Position numbers and translations under genes: made by a program. A stretch of DNA of 64,000 bases from CAZQRP01 sp964596125 (GTDB lineage: Bacteria; Chloroflexota; Dehalococcoidia; GIF9; UBA5629). Positions 8,873-17,425 of this stretch are shown piece after piece. The DNA lies in contig CAZQRP010000006.1 in NCBI GenBank assembly GCA_964596125.1, positions 69,236 through 133,235 of the forward strand, in the 5' to 3' direction. Each line of letters starts with the position of its first letter. Position 1 is the first letter of the stretch. The notes beneath the pieces were generated by a model. That model had not been told where the DNA came from, ran no database searches, and worked only from the letters and a program-made list of their open reading frames with translations.

Positions 8873-9232
8873 TTAGCTGGACAAGTCCTTTTTCTTCTCT
8901 TCGTATTCTTCCTTGTTGATTTCCCCTTTAGCGTACCTCTGCTTAAGAATCTCCAGGGCTGAATCAGGGCTGCCATACTCAGGTTGAGAATGCCCGGGCT
9001 GACTTAATCCACGCATCAGCATTACTATGGCCCAAATAATTAGTGCTAAAAAGAGAATCGCTAATACAGGCAGTAACCACCACCAGCCAAAACCACCCAT
9101 CATTCCAGACCCCATCATGCCCCAGCCACCACCAAAACCGCCTACAAGTAATCCAAAGATGGCAGGCAAAGCTATGAGTAGAATAAAAATTACTCCGACA
9201 ATAAAAAGTGCAGTTTTTATGTCTTTATTCAT
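8873..9232 (-). CDS. Membrane protein with C-terminal SHOCT domain
   Basis: About 119 residues: a membrane helix at about 8-30, a Gly/Met/Trp-rich linker (GGFGGGWGMMGSGMMGGFG), a second helix, then a short C-terminal SHOCT helix pair (ALEILKQRYAKGEINKEEYEE). SHOCT is a short oligomerisation domain found at the ends of many bacterial membrane proteins; its presence says little about function. ATG at 9232 is favoured over GTG at 9244 because GGGG lies 6 nt before it. TATAAT occurs about 50 bp upstream on the minus strand with a poor -35. Confidence 0.88.
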   Translation of the reverse strand: MNKDIKTALFIVGVIFILLIALPAIFGLLVGGFGGGWGMMGSGMMGGFGWWWLLPVLAILFLALIIWAIVMLMRGLSQPGHSQPEYGSPDSALEILKQRYAKGEINKEEYEEKKKDLSS

Positions 9233-9244
9233 CACAATCCCCAC

Positions 9245-9547
9245 ATTATGTTTATTTGTAGTCGTGTTTCTGCTATCGATTATACATCCATCTGAAGTGA
9301 ATTGGAATGGCTCAAACGGAGAATAGGTATTTGAAAATCGCCTTATAGTATGTTCCCTAACTTATAATTAAGAATAGGATCATCAACCAGGTTTATAGAT
9401 ATTTTAAGATACTTGCCAGGTACTATATAAGGTAACTGATACTGCTGCTTTTCGTGAGATTTACTATGAGCAGTTCTTACCTTCTAATCATATTGCCACC
9501 CAAACCAGCTGAGTTACTAACGATAAGTAGAATGAACATATTATTAA
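9245..9547. other. Intergenic stretch, upstream of SHOCT gene and downstream of nitroreductase
   Basis: About 300 bases between two minus-strand genes. Its left part should hold the SHOCT promoter (minus-strand TATAAT about 50 bp from the start). No coding sequence or structured element stands out. Confidence 0.45.
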
Positions 9548-10267
9548 TTATTCTACAAGACCTGTGCCACGAAATCGTGCCCTTAAAAGTTGATCGTGAG
9601 CATATTTTTCAACATACTGGTCACTACGTAACCTAGTCGCATCAAATTCATCAAAATGAACTATATCTTCAAGTGGTCGAGGCTGCCTAGGACTAAGTTG
9701 CTTAATAGGGGTATATCCCAAAGGGATACAGCAAATAGTGCGAAGTTCCTGGGGAATTTGAAAAGTCTCTTTTAACTGCTGCTCGGTGATACTTTCACCA
9801 GCTCCAGTGAGCCATACTGCTCCCAATCCCAAAGAACAAGCGGCAAGAAGCATATTGTTTACAGCAGCAGCTATGCTCTGTATCAATATTCTTTCACTGT
9901 TTTCCAGGTACATTGTGGCTAGTTGCTCGTTTACTTGGCTCTGAGGATATGCAACCTTAAAGCGAGGATCAGCACAAACTATAACAAATGTCGTCACATC
10001 TTCTAAGAAGTCCATTTTCACAGAAGAAAAATTCGCTGTCGTATCTGCCATTCGCTTGCCCTTCTCAAGCATAATGTCCTTTACTAGACGCAGTTTGTCT
10101 TCACTCCTGACCACAATGAACTCCCATGGCTGACTATTTCTTCCCGAAGGAGCCCATCGTGCTGCTTCTAGGACCTTCATGACTATATCAATTGGTACGG
10201 GTTCTGATTTGTATTTGCGAATGCTTCGCCTCTGTTTGATCACTTTTAATAGATTCTCATAGTCCAT
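9548..10267 (-). CDS. Nitroreductase-family FMN oxidoreductase
   Basis: About 239 residues of the nitroreductase fold, which uses FMN and NAD(P)H to reduce nitro groups, quinones or enones. The N-terminal FMN motif is RRSIRKYKSEPV followed by VLEAARWAPSGRNSQPWEFIVV, and the C-terminal half has LGLGAVWLTG and IPLGYTP. The ATG at 10267 has AGGAGG 6 nt upstream; an earlier in-frame ATG at 10303 adds 12 residues without support. The closest family look is the single-domain nitroreductases of anaerobes. It stands alone between an insertion-sequence scar and the SHOCT gene, so its substrate cannot be inferred. Confidence 0.93.
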   Translation of the reverse strand: MDYENLLKVIKQRRSIRKYKSEPVPIDIVMKVLEAARWAPSGRNSQPWEFIVVRSEDKLRLVKDIMLEKGKRMADTTANFSSVKMDFLEDVTTFVIVCADPRFKVAYPQSQVNEQLATMYLENSERILIQSIAAAVNNMLLAACSLGLGAVWLTGAGESITEQQLKETFQIPQELRTICCIPLGYTPIKQLSPRQPRPLEDIVHFDEFDATRLRSDQYVEKYAHDQLLRARFRGTGLVE

Positions 10268-10447
10268 AGCTAGCCTCCTATTAAATTTTGTAGCGCTGTC
10301 CATAAAAGTATAAAGCTCCCGAAAAACCCTGTCTATATGACAGGAGTCATCCTGGAAATATCTTCCAGCCTCAGAAGACGGATTCTCAGCTAAAAGTTTG
10401 TTAACAGTGTCTGCTTATAAATCATTTACCTTGAATCCTTAAGTCAG

Positions 10448-10584
10448 TGACCTGCCCCCCGAAAACGGTGCCAGATATAACATCGTAAAAAGGGGGGACA
10501 GATGGTCAGAAAAGGGTACACACCGGACCAGATTATCAGTAAGCTGCGCCAGGCCGAAATCTTGCTCAGCCAAGGAAACAGGGT
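10448..10584 (+). mobile_element. IS3-family insertion sequence, left-end fragment
   Basis: TGACCTGCCCCCCGAAAACGG starts at 10448 and resembles IS3-type terminal repeats, followed about 50 bp later by the start of an orfA-like transposase. Similarity stops near 10584 and no right end was found, so only the left tip remains. Confidence 0.7.
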
Positions 10585-10681
10585 GATTATAGTCCTATTA
10601 CACTGGATCCCCTATCAGAGCTTTCTGCAATCTCTTGCTATCGAAATAATAAGCCTATCAAGAGCTTCCAATATTCTATAG
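10502..10681 (+). pseudogene. IS3 OrfA transposase, N-terminal scrap
   Basis: The frame begins MVRKGYTPDQIISKLRQAEI, the first helix of the helix-turn-helix OrfA of IS3-family elements (typical form RYTPEQIINKLREAEVLLSQG). After about 28 residues it turns into unrelated sequence and stops at 10679-10681, 59 residues in all against about 90-100 in an intact OrfA. The helix-turn-helix is incomplete and OrfB is absent. Confidence 0.75.
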
Positions 10682-10790
10682 CCTTCTAGGCTCGCTATTT
10701 AATACTGGCGACCAATCCCCGCATTATTTCTCCCCGATTACTATGGGTAAGCAGAAGGGTAAAGACTGTGTTGTATTGTGTCTACTCCAC
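10585..10790. other. Non-coding junk between IS scrap and repeat copy B
   Basis: About 200 bases with no recognisable coding, RNA or repeat signal. It probably formed when the mobile-element fragments decayed. Confidence 0.4.
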
Positions 10791-10791
10791 C

Positions 10792-10856
10792 TTACTCAAT
10801 AGTATCAAAGAACACAGACAGACACGGTGATAGAGAAATATCGGCAGCCTATGTAT
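10792..10856 (+). repeat. 66-bp repeat, copy B
   Basis: Matches 6415-6480 at about 91% with the same orientation. Here it lacks the rest of the recombinase and lies about 90 bp before the lipoprotein gene at 10944. Confidence 0.85.
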
Positions 10857-10943
10857 AATTAAGTTGAGTTAAAAACAGCCTGACGGATAATATGAAATCG
10901 GCATTCTGTCTTTTATAACAGCCGATTAAAAAGGCTGGATAAA

Positions 10944-12620
10944 ATGCGAAAAGTACTCAACCTTCAACAGATACTACTGCTGATTTTCTCAATTCTATTT
11001 TGCTGTAGCTGTGGTGTAGAGTCTCCTGCCCCGGTGCCTGTTCCACCACCTCCACCACTCCCACCACCAGCTCAACCGGAACCACCCCCTCCAGATACTA
11101 CTCCACCTGAGATAATAATCACCGGCGCCCCGGAAGAGATAGTCGACGTTACTGAAGTGACTTTCGAGTGGAACGGCACCGATGACCGGACTCCGACAGT
11201 AAACTTAACGTACTCGTACTATCTGGAAGGCTTTGACACCGATTATTCCCAGTTCACTTCGGATACAGCCAGGACCTACAGTGATTTAGCGTCAGGTCCA
11301 TATGTATTCCACGTTAAAGCCAAAGACGAAGCCGGTAATATAAGCCCGACTCCAGCAACCGCTGAAACCATTATAGCTCCCGTACCACCGGTTAAAAGTG
11401 ACGTTCCATTCCCCCTAACCAGCAGACTACTTCTGGTGCCAGGCAGCGAAGTCAACCGCATTGCCGTCGGTGGCTATGGCAACATAGTCTATGCCCTAGA
11501 TTCCGTCAACGCTCAGCTTTATAAATCTGAGCATGGCGGATACGGGTGGGAGAACGTATCAAACGATATCTCCGGGGCTGCAACCTGGGATGCGCTGGCT
11601 ACTGCCCCGGATAATCCCAAAATCGTTGCAGTCGCTACAAATGGAGGCACCGAAATCTACCTGTCCATCGACGGCAGCAACAATTTCATGGCTACGAAGT
11701 TAGCCGGCAAGCTCGGTCCCGGCGAGCGAGTGAAATGCATTGCGATCTCACCCAACTATGGCAGAAATACCTGGGAGATTGCTGCCGGCACTTCTACCGG
11801 CAACGGCGGCGGCAAAATCTGGGTGAATATAATTGACGGTTTCCCGAGCGGGTGGCAGGACTTAAGCACTGGCGCTCCGGGTTGGTTACCCCCGGTACCG
11901 GCGACGCCGGGAGTAGACGTCTTTGCTATTGAGTACTCACCAGCATTTGCTGCCGACGGAACAGTCCTGGCCATTATCGCCAGCGGACCTAACTCAAATA
12001 CAGGAGACACCTACCTGCATATCGGTACCAGAGACCTCGCCACAAACAATATGGTCTGGAACCGTTTCTCAGGCTATCCGGTAGAGATTTGCCAGGCCGG
12101 CCAGGACACGCCAGGAACACCGCTTACCTATGCAGACCTGGCTCTACCATCAGACTACTCCGGATCCAGAATTTCACAGCGGCATGTATATGCCTGCTGG
12201 AGCGACAATCCACCGGGAGTTGCTACCGCCGGCAACAATAATGACGATGTCTACCGCCTGGACGATGTTGTGTGCTACCGTCTCCAGGCCCGCCCCGATG
12301 TCATCGGTAGTCTGGCACACTATGGATTTTACAGCTCGGGTAAACTGCTGGCCGGTGCCATGACATCTGCACCGCTACCCCATCGTCGTGGTACACAGAC
12401 ATACTTTACACTCAATCCACAGTCAACATGCCCTACATGGCAGCAAAGCCAGAAACCGCCTACCGGTACGCACAACGCTCAAGTAGCCTGGTCTCCTGAC
12501 GGCAGGATAGCCTACTGCGGGACCAGCGGTGGCGGAGGTGCGGGCTACGACCAGAGCGCTTTCTCCATAAGTACCAATAACGGTCTCACCTGGAACCAAA
12601 CAGGCCTTATCGACACCTGA
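10944..12620 (+). CDS. Secreted lipoprotein with Pro-rich linker, Ig-like domain and beta-propeller-like domain
   Basis: The 558-residue protein opens with a lipoprotein signal (ILLLIFSILFCCSCG, lipidated Cys probably within residues 25-28), then a proline linker of about 25 residues (PVPVPPPPPLPPP), an Ig/fibronectin-like domain at about 53-145 (TTPPEIIITGAP...YVFHVKAKDEAGN), and a long domain built of repeats with NRIAVGGYGNIVYALD, WDALATAPDNPKIVAVAT, CIAISPNYG and SISTNNGLTWNQTG. These resemble BNR/Asp-box or WD-like propeller blades (S-x-D-x-G-x-x-W). It should sit outside the membrane, perhaps in adhesion or glycan binding, but no enzyme motif is visible. No strong ribosome site precedes the ATG. 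Confidence 0.8.
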   Translation: MRKVLNLQQILLLIFSILFCCSCGVESPAPVPVPPPPPLPPPAQPEPPPPDTTPPEIIITGAPEEIVDVTEVTFEWNGTDDRTPTVNLTYSYYLEGFDTDYSQFTSDTARTYSDLASGPYVFHVKAKDEAGNISPTPATAETIIAPVPPVKSDVPFPLTSRLLLVPGSEVNRIAVGGYGNIVYALDSVNAQLYKSEHGGYGWENVSNDISGAATWDALATAPDNPKIVAVATNGGTEIYLSIDGSNNFMATKLAGKLGPGERVKCIAISPNYGRNTWEIAAGTSTGNGGGKIWVNIIDGFPSGWQDLSTGAPGWLPPVPATPGVDVFAIEYSPAFAADGTVLAIIASGPNSNTGDTYLHIGTRDLATNNMVWNRFSGYPVEICQAGQDTPGTPLTYADLALPSDYSGSRISQRHVYACWSDNPPGVATAGNNNDDVYRLDDVVCYRLQARPDVIGSLAHYGFYSSGKLLAGAMTSAPLPHRRGTQTYFTLNPQSTCPTWQQSQKPPTGTHNAQVAWSPDGRIAYCGTSGGGGAGYDQSAFSISTNNGLTWNQTGLIDT

Positions 12621-12684
12621 GACAGGTTTGGATTATATTATATTATTTTCACTTCCCACAAAAATTATCTATCACCTACACGAT

Positions 12685-12713
12685 TTGACACAGAACGTGT
12701 TTTGCTTAATAAT
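12685..12713 (+). promoter_or_regulatory. Promoter with little or no leader before the HAD gene
   Basis: TTGACA (12685-12690), a 16-bp spacer and TAATAAT (12707-12713). The ATG at 12726 lies 13 bp after the -10 box and has no ribosome site, so transcription may start within a few bases of the start codon. Confidence 0.5.
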
Positions 12714-12725
12714 GTAAAGCCTACT

Positions 12726-13421
12726 ATGATAAACGCAGTCTGCTTTGACTTCTTCAATACGCTGGTATGTTACAAGCCCTCCCGGGAAGAATTATACGTT
12801 GATATGTGCCGGGAAAATGGTATCCACGTCGAGCTAAAAGCAATTAACAAATCTCTCCTGGCCACGGATATGTTCTGGCGGGACGAAAACCGGCGGCTGC
12901 CCATAGATAAGAGAACCAAGGAAGAACAGCTCGCCTTTTTTACTGAATATGTAATGCGGGCATTAAAGGGAGCCGGCATTGAAATTAGCCGGGAATTGGC
13001 ACAACAGATGTTTTTGAAAATGAGACATATGAGCTGGGAATTTAAAAACTACGATGATGCTCTTCCTACCTTACAATTACTCAAGGACCGTGGCCTAATC
13101 CTGGGACTGATATCCAACGTAGGTCAAGATATGGAAAAAACGTTCGATAACTTGGGACTGCAACAATACCTCGATTTTTATGTTACTTCTCATGAGGTAG
13201 GTTATGATAAGCCTCACCCGGAAATATTTTTAGCAGCGCTCCAAAAAGCGGGAGTTAAACCTGAGGAAACGATGTACATCGGCGACCAGTATGACCAGGA
13301 CATTATTGGCGCCAGGAGCGTTGGAATGAAAGCCGTGCTCCTCGACAGGAACGGTTGGTCAAGCGATATTACCGACTGCCCCCGGATTCAAAGCCTCAAG
13401 GATATTGTAGAACATATCTAG
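12726..13421 (+). CDS. HAD-superfamily phosphatase
   Basis: About 231 residues with all four HAD motifs: DFFNTLV (nucleophile Asp near residue 7 of this start), LISNVGQDM, the Lys in YDKPHPEIF and GDQYDQDIIGA with a mature cap helical region between. The first motif has FFNT, so the second Asp of DxD is replaced by Asn-Thr order DFFNT, a form seen in some HAD phosphatases and in haloacid dehalogenase-like members. An in-frame TTG at 12702 would add eight residues but has no ribosome site. It converges on the radical SAM/DUF89 pair. Confidence 0.9.
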   Translation: MINAVCFDFFNTLVCYKPSREELYVDMCRENGIHVELKAINKSLLATDMFWRDENRRLPIDKRTKEEQLAFFTEYVMRALKGAGIEISRELAQQMFLKMRHMSWEFKNYDDALPTLQLLKDRGLILGLISNVGQDMEKTFDNLGLQQYLDFYVTSHEVGYDKPHPEIFLAALQKAGVKPEETMYIGDQYDQDIIGARSVGMKAVLLDRNGWSSDITDCPRIQSLKDIVEHI

Positions 13422-13473
13422 ATATAACCGGCATTAACGATTGTTTACATCGCAAACAGCGCCCCTTACCCTG

Positions 13474-14409
13474 TTACAGCCCCCTGAGAAATTCGAGGCG
13501 AAGCATTTCAGGGTCTTTCTTCGCCAAGGTATCCTCCAATTGTTTCACTATTCTCGCCTTATCCCTGGGCAGAGTTCCGCGAACTGAAAGATAATTCGAC
13601 GCATGCATTGAGCTGAAGAAACAATTAGTAAAATCGGAGTTCTCAACAATTGTCTTCAGTTCCCTGAGAGAATCAAACGGAGAAATAGGAGAGAAGTTAC
13701 CCTGCTTCCAATCTTCATACATGGGAGCCCCCGGAACCAGCATCAACGTTAATGCTCCGGCAAAATCCGGGTCGATTTCAGTAAGGACTTTTGCCGTTTC
13801 AAGCGCATGTTTTTCGCTTCCTTCTACTCCGGCCAGACCAAGAATAATAGTAACCGACAGAATAATCCCGGACTCTTTCACCTTATGCCCGGCTTCAACC
13901 ATCTGCTCATGCTTTGCTCCCTTACATACTTTCTCCAGCACTGCGTCATTACCACTTTCAACACCCATATAGAGTATATCCAGTTTACGTTCCTTCAACG
14001 CTTTTAGCTCATCGACACTCCGCCGCAGTATATCGTGAGGGGTAGCGTAGGCACCGGTCCTCTCAAGCCCGGGAAATCTTTCATTCAAATACTCAATAAC
14101 TTCCAGTAATTTTGGAAATGGATAGACAAGGGCATCGCCGTCCTGAAGGAAAATCCGCTTTCCATCCCAACTCTGTAGTAGAAAATACACTATGTCCGGA
14201 ATTGTTGGAACTCGAATTCCGTGTGCCGTATACATGACCATGGCATCAATTTCCTTCTTGATGTCATCAATTTCCCTCATCCTGAGCTTTGAACCGTAGT
14301 ACCTGCTACAGAAAGTGCAGGTGTTATTAGAACAGCCTGCTGTTACCGGTAGAAAATAACTTGCGTGTTCACTTGGCGGACGGATAATATCAGGTCGCTC
14401 AAATTCCAT
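13474..14409 (-). CDS. Radical SAM protein
   Basis: About 311 residues. The iron-sulfur ligands are in GCSNNTCTFCSRYYGSK, a CX4CX2C form rather than the common CX3CX2C. A TIM-barrel half follows with LQDGDALVYP, YMGVESGNDAVLEKVCKG and IILGLAGVEGS (a glycine-rich SAM contact). The family resembles stand-alone archaeal and Chloroflexi radical SAM proteins of unknown substrate. The ATG at 14409 (MEFERPDIIRPP) is preferred, with AGGTG 8 nt upstream; the longer frame to 14475 would overlap the DUF89 gene. The pair is probably one transcript, with DUF89 first, so the two may act on one metabolite (inference). Confidence 0.88.
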   Translation of the reverse strand: MEFERPDIIRPPSEHASYFLPVTAGCSNNTCTFCSRYYGSKLRMREIDDIKKEIDAMVMYTAHGIRVPTIPDIVYFLLQSWDGKRIFLQDGDALVYPFPKLLEVIEYLNERFPGLERTGAYATPHDILRRSVDELKALKERKLDILYMGVESGNDAVLEKVCKGAKHEQMVEAGHKVKESGIILSVTIILGLAGVEGSEKHALETAKVLTEIDPDFAGALTLMLVPGAPMYEDWKQGNFSPISPFDSLRELKTIVENSDFTNCFFSSMHASNYLSVRGTLPRDKARIVKQLEDTLAKKDPEMLRLEFLRGL

Positions 14410-14437
14410 ATTAGTTACACCTGCTGTCAATTTATAC

Positions 14438-15277
14438 CTATCTGAGCATGGCCACGAAGCTGTCCAGGGGCACATTGATGGAATCAGCTACCGGCTGGCA
14501 CTTTGCTTTTAAGCAGTAGAAAATTCTCCCCTGCTCCGGCAGTTCCGAAAGGGACTCATAGTAACCCATACCCTTGGCAAATACAATGTCTGCGTCTTCA
14601 AATGCACGCTTAAAAAGGTCCGAGGCCCGAGAAAAATCTATCCCCGGAGTAGCCGTGCCTGTATTAATTATATCACCTAGCTCAGCCTCCAGCCCAGTTC
14701 GCCTGACATCTTCAAGTGTGACATCATTCTGGACCGGCGAAGCTTTAACCACATAAACGGTAGACACGAACTGTCTCATCCACTTAATAAGAGGCAAATC
14801 AAAAAATACCTCACCGGCATTATCAGCCAGATACAAGACGTTACCGGCAGCCTTAAGCCTGGCTTCAAAGCGTGCCGAATCGTCAATGACAAAGCTTACT
14901 CCCCGTCTCATATCCTCAATACTAACATCGAACGGTCTAAAGAAATCGAGGGTGTTCCCCAGCACCGCTAATTTCAGAAGACCTCTAAACTCATCTCCAT
15001 ATTTTACGTTTATTTCCCTGTACAGTTCTCTGGCGACTGCAATCTCCCTGACCTTCATCTCGAGGTACGGGTCAGGATTTTGAGTAACCTCCTTGATGGT
15101 GTCGTGAAGCTTAGCAGCTACCTCGATAGATACTTCATCTAGGGAAAAGTTATCATCAAGAGTTTTCAAGCCCTCCTGTATCGCTCTCTCCCTGCTCTGT
15201 ACATCATCTGTTGCCAGCTCAGCAGCCTGATAGACGAGCCTCCTCAGACATTCATAACAACTTTGAGTAAGCTTCAT
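14438..15277 (-). CDS. DUF89/ARMT1-like metal-dependent phosphatase
   Basis: A 279-residue DUF89 protein. Family marks are the N-terminal CYECLRR (CxxC), LADNAGEVFFD near residue 155, KASPVQNDVT near 185 and AKGMGYYESL near 240, where Asp, Asn and Glu bind the metal. Members hydrolyse sugar-phosphate or pantetheine-phosphate damage products; which substrate applies here is unknown. Start ATG at 15277 has GAGGAG just upstream. It is followed after 28 bp by the radical SAM gene and then by a convergent HAD phosphatase, so three possible phosphate-ester or repair enzymes sit together. Confidence 0.9.
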   Translation of the reverse strand: MKLTQSCYECLRRLVYQAAELATDDVQSRERAIQEGLKTLDDNFSLDEVSIEVAAKLHDTIKEVTQNPDPYLEMKVREIAVARELYREINVKYGDEFRGLLKLAVLGNTLDFFRPFDVSIEDMRRGVSFVIDDSARFEARLKAAGNVLYLADNAGEVFFDLPLIKWMRQFVSTVYVVKASPVQNDVTLEDVRRTGLEAELGDIINTGTATPGIDFSRASDLFKRAFEDADIVFAKGMGYYESLSELPEQGRIFYCLKAKCQPVADSINVPLDSFVAMLR

Positions 15278-15645
15278 ACTCTCCTCACCGGAAAAATTCT
15301 GGTAACATAGCTTCTATACACAGAACATATAGAATATCATAGCTTTTCACATGTGTACAGGTTTGGATGCACATTTTGTCTATCACTATATACTGGGTTA
15401 CTACAGGCATATTAATACCAGCTGAAACGGTACAGATGACTCTCCCGGTTAGCTTGACAATACGAAATAAGACGAGGACAATTGAGAAAGTGGGACTCTC
15501 ATCGTTAAGGCAACCGCCTGATAACTGGTAACAATTGTAAAGATGGATGACCCTGCTGGACCTGTCATGTGTTAAGCAGTCCGTTGCGGCAATATGTTGT
15601 TATACGGATCCAGGAACCAGCCAGAAGGGCTCCGGGAGGTGTACT
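15278..15645. other. Divergent promoter region between DUF89 and epimerase genes
   Basis: About 370 bases between divergently transcribed genes. It contains the plus-strand promoter at 15454-15482. No other gene, RNA or repeat was recognised. Confidence 0.5.
15454..15482 (+). promoter_or_regulatory. Probable promoter of the epimerase gene
   Basis: TTGACA (15454-15459), a 17-bp spacer and GACAAT (15477-15482, four of six consensus bases). It leaves a leader of about 160 bases before the ATG at 15646. Confidence 0.5.
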
Positions 15646-16596
15646 ATGAAAGTCTTTGTTATAGGGGGAACAGGTTTTCTTGGAGGGCATCTTTTACCGA
15701 AGCTCATTAGAGAAGGACACGATGTCACCGTCCTGACTCGAAGTAGAGAAAAGGCTGACAGCCTTGAATCACGTGGCATTGACGCAGTGGTTGGAGACTT
15801 ACTTGATGCTGACTCGTTCATATCGCAGCTAACCCCCTATGAGGCTGTCCTATCTATTGCCATGCCGGAGATTAGACCCGGGAAAAGAGTTTCGGGAAAA
15901 CAATTTAAAATACTGCAGAAGCAGACGACCGCTTATTTCTCAACTGCTATTGCCATTGCCGACGGTTTCAACTGCCCATTAATCCTTACTCTGGGCACCA
16001 GTTTTCGCACTTCAGGTGAACAGGTAGCAGACGAACGATGGCCAATCGAGCGTTTTGGAATAGCCAGAATTGGTGAGTTTGTCGATCCACTGATATCAGT
16101 GGTGACCCGTCAGGGTTCACCGCCTTTAATACAGATGCTTCCCGGTGAAATATACGGGCCTGGTGGCCTTTTCAGGAATTCGATGTATGAATGGATGAAA
16201 GACGGGAACTATCGAATCATTGGTTCCGGTGAGAACTACATCCCCAGAATCCACGTGGAAGATTGTGCTGAAGCTTACGTTCAGGTGCTGAAGAAGATGC
16301 CACTGGGAGAAAAGTTCATCATTGCTGATGATGGACCATGCACAATGAGGAACTTCGCCTATTTCATGGCAGACTGCATGAACGTTCCAAGGCCAAAATC
16401 GGTCCCCAGTTTCATAATAAGAATTTTAATGGGAACGCTGATCTATGAGACCGTTACCATGAACTGCCGTGTCAGCAATGCCAAAGCAAAGACGCATCTC
16501 AACTGGAAGCTAAAATACCCGACGTACCTTGAAGGACTACCCGCTACTATCGAAGAAATCGAGAGTGGCAGCCAACAGAGGGACACTTTTCTTTGA
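15646..16596 (+). CDS. NAD-dependent epimerase/dehydratase-like protein
   Basis: A 316-residue extended short-chain dehydrogenase. The N-terminal NAD(P)-binding motif is VIGGTGFLGGHLLPKL, followed by DAVVGDLLD. Where the catalytic YxxxK should lie there is only RFGIARIGEF, so the classic Tyr-Lys pair is absent; this is the atypical-SDR pattern and may mean a non-catalytic or differently acting protein. The C-terminal half (PGEIYGPGG, IPRIHVEDCAEAYVQVL) is family-like. The ATG at 15646 is set by GGGAGGTG 4 nt upstream; the open frame extends to 15547 without support. Confidence 0.88.
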   Translation: MKVFVIGGTGFLGGHLLPKLIREGHDVTVLTRSREKADSLESRGIDAVVGDLLDADSFISQLTPYEAVLSIAMPEIRPGKRVSGKQFKILQKQTTAYFSTAIAIADGFNCPLILTLGTSFRTSGEQVADERWPIERFGIARIGEFVDPLISVVTRQGSPPLIQMLPGEIYGPGGLFRNSMYEWMKDGNYRIIGSGENYIPRIHVEDCAEAYVQVLKKMPLGEKFIIADDGPCTMRNFAYFMADCMNVPRPKSVPSFIIRILMGTLIYETVTMNCRVSNAKAKTHLNWKLKYPTYLEGLPATIEEIESGSQQRDTFL

Positions 16597-16699
16597 ACGC
16601 CTACCATATCCTGACAGTAGGTCAACTATTGTTAGTAGTTCTGATACAGAATATGATAACCTTTATCTAATTCGCATCATATGATGCCCGGAGGAAGCT

Positions 16700-17380
16700 A
16701 TGGTTCAAGAGTACGAAATCAACGATTTTGCCAAGGAAGAGTCCTGGCGGATGTTCCGGATAATCGGGGAGATGGTAGAGGGATTTGATAAACTTACAGG
16801 TATAGAACCGGCAGTAAGCATATACGGTTCTGCCAGGATTACAGAAGGTGATAAACTTTATGCACAGACAGAAGAAATAGCCCGACGGCTCGGTGAAATG
16901 GGCTTTTCCATCATAACCGGCGGAGGGCCCGGCGTTATGGAAGCGGCTAACAAAGGCGCCCTGAAAGCCGGGACAACATCAATTGGACTTAATATCGACC
17001 TGCCTGAACAACAGGTAGGCAATCCTTACACTACTAAGTCGATAACATTTAAACACTTCTTTGTTCGCAAAGTAATGCTGGTTAAATATGCCATTGCTTT
17101 TATCATCATGCCGGGCGGCCTGGGGACATTAGATGAGTTAACAGAGGTACTAACGCTGATGCAGACCCTTAAGATAAAACCCTTCCCCGTTGTGCTATTC
17201 AACAAGCAGTACTGGAAAGGGTTCCTGGACTGGCTGAGGGGCTCTGTGTTAGCCAGAGAAATGGTCTCAGAAGAGGACTTTAGCCTGCTCAGAATTTGCG
17301 ATAAGACTGATACGGTAATCGATATCGTTCATAAATGGTATATAAAACACAGCATTGTAGGCCAGAAAGCCCTGGCCTGA
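16700..17380 (+). CDS. LOG-family protein (Rossmann-like nucleotide phosphoribohydrolase)
   Basis: A 226-residue protein with SIYGSARI, ITGGGPGVMEAANKGA and MPGGLGTLDELTEVLTLMQ, which are the two signatures of the LOG/YgdH family. Members release the base from nucleoside monophosphates, such as cytokinin-type or AMP substrates; older annotation calls them lysine decarboxylases, which is wrong for this motif set. GGAGGAAGCT precedes the ATG. It stands alone in orientation with the epimerase 104 bp upstream and converges on htpX. Confidence 0.92.
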   Translation: MVQEYEINDFAKEESWRMFRIIGEMVEGFDKLTGIEPAVSIYGSARITEGDKLYAQTEEIARRLGEMGFSIITGGGPGVMEAANKGALKAGTTSIGLNIDLPEQQVGNPYTTKSITFKHFFVRKVMLVKYAIAFIIMPGGLGTLDELTEVLTLMQTLKIKPFPVVLFNKQYWKGFLDWLRGSVLAREMVSEEDFSLLRICDKTDTVIDIVHKWYIKHSIVGQKALA

Positions 17381-17425
17381 TACCACCAGAGAGGTTCATA
17401 CAAAAATCAGCTGAGATTTTAGATA

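Noticed and set aside
16700..17380. Lysine decarboxylase annotation
   Set aside because: The PGGxGT and GGGxGxM motifs define the LOG phosphoribohydrolase family, not a PLP decarboxylase.
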